NCBI GenBank assembly: GCA_964509505.1
Contig: CAZDYP010000219.1
Coordinates: 1 to 6,988, forward strand
Direction of reading: 5' to 3'
Origin: CAZDYP01 sp964509505
Lineage (GTDB): Bacteria; Chloroflexota; Anaerolineae; JACRMK01
Length of the DNA: 6,988 nucleotides
Position 1 is the stretch's first letter. Each line of letters begins with the position of its first letter. Below, piece after piece: positions 6,622 to 6,988 of the stretch. The notes below the pieces were generated by a model. That model was not told where the DNA came from and ran no database searches. It was given only the letters and a program-made list of their open reading frames with translations. The position numbers and the translations under genes are program-made.

Positions 6622-6987
6622 TTAGAAATACGTGCGCGTCAACGTCTCGGCGACCATCGCTGGACGGTCACTACCTTCAACCTCGACCGTCGTTTCGTTC
6701 TTCATTTGCACCCAGCGTTTGTCGGGCGCTTCTTCGACAGCGAGCAGTTTGCGACGCACACGCACACGCTTGCCCACAGGCACGGGACTGATAAAGCGCA
6801 CGCGATCCAAACCGTAATTGACGCCCATCTTCGCGCCAGCCAATCTCACGCGGATGCCTGTGGCGTTGCGGCTGAACATGCCCGTCGCCGAGAGCGTGAA
6901 GAAGCCGTGCGCGATGGTGCCGCCGAAGAACGTCTGCTTCGCGCGCTCTGGGTCAACGTGAATGAATTGATGATCGCCCGTCGCGTC
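6622..6987 (-). CDS. MaoC-like (R)-specific enoyl-CoA hydratase domain protein, 5' partial
   Basis: The frame is open to the right edge and gives 121 residues. The first visible stretch, DATGDHQFIHVDPERAKQ, is the hydratase motif of MaoC/PhaJ proteins, with Asp at visible position 5 and His at 10 as the likely catalytic pair. FFGGTIAHGFFTLS, VNYGLDRVRFISPVPVG and TVEVEGSDRPAMVAETLTR follow, all family hallmarks of the hot-dog fold. The ATG at 6879 is therefore internal. Family members are about 150 residues long, so roughly 25-35 N-terminal residues are missing. Such proteins hydrate trans-2-enoyl-CoA to (R)-3-hydroxyacyl-CoA, in fatty-acid oxidation, polyhydroxyalkanoate supply or degradation pathways; which applies here is open. 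Its stop is 7 bp before the XdhC-YHS start, so the two probably share a transcript. Confidence 0.9.
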   Translation of the reverse strand, partial: DATGDHQFIHVDPERAKQTFFGGTIAHGFFTLSATGMFSRNATGIRVRLAGAKMGVNYGLDRVRFISPVPVGKRVRVRRKLLAVEEAPDKRWVQMKNETTVEVEGSDRPAMVAETLTRTYF

Positions 6988-6988
6988 G

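Noticed and set aside
6877..6879. ATG at 6879 as the start of the MaoC-like gene
   Set aside because: The upstream frame encodes the catalytic hydratase motif DATGDHQFIHVD, so the gene is cut by the window end.

Overview
This window is a gene-dense stretch of bacterial chromosome of moderately high GC content (about 57-65 % in the lines I counted in the main genes, 42-50 % in the first gene). It holds five protein-coding genes, two of them cut by the window ends. I found no tRNA, rRNA, CRISPR array, transposase or phage gene. The Pro/Thr-rich low-complexity linkers in three proteins, a C-terminal LPATG sorting signal, a YVTN-type beta-propeller and a translated REP-type palindrome together suggest an environmental bacterium with a Gram-positive-like (monoderm) envelope. 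A Chloroflexota/Anaerolineae-type genome is my best guess. This is an inference from style, not a phylogenetic result.

Layout. Positions 3-1031 (+) hold the 3' part of a YVTN-type beta-propeller gene whose reading frame runs off the left edge; it ends in a Pro/Thr-rich tail. A gap of 175 bp with a possible -10 box and a clear ribosome binding site leads into 1207-3201 (+), a 664-residue peptidase C25-like (gingipain/caspase fold, clan CD) protein with no signal peptide, followed by a proline hinge, a coiled coil and a compact C-terminal domain. The convergent gap 3202-3381 holds a nested hairpin that can serve as terminator for either strand, and an 81-bp imperfect inverted repeat. Positions 3382-5340 (-) encode a surface 5'-nucleotidase/cyclic phosphodiesterase-family enzyme with an N-terminal membrane segment and a C-terminal LPATG anchor. 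After a 290-bp gap come two tightly spaced minus-strand genes: 5631-6614, an XdhC/CoxI-type molybdenum-cofactor chaperone fused to a C-terminal YHS domain, and 6622-6987, a MaoC-type (R)-hydratase domain protein that runs off the right edge.

How the genes may work together. The MaoC-like gene and the XdhC-YHS gene are only 7 bp apart and are probably cotranscribed. This would fit a locus that matures a molybdenum hydroxylase (xanthine/CO dehydrogenase type) next to acyl-CoA chemistry, but no hydroxylase subunit is visible here. The nucleotidase is likely extracellular and could feed nucleosides and phosphate to the cell; a link to purine oxidation through XdhC is only a suggestion from proximity. 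The C25-like protein looks cytoplasmic and is the most interesting protein of unknown role: its His/Cys pair is intact, and its architecture resembles a regulated intracellular protease rather than a secreted one.
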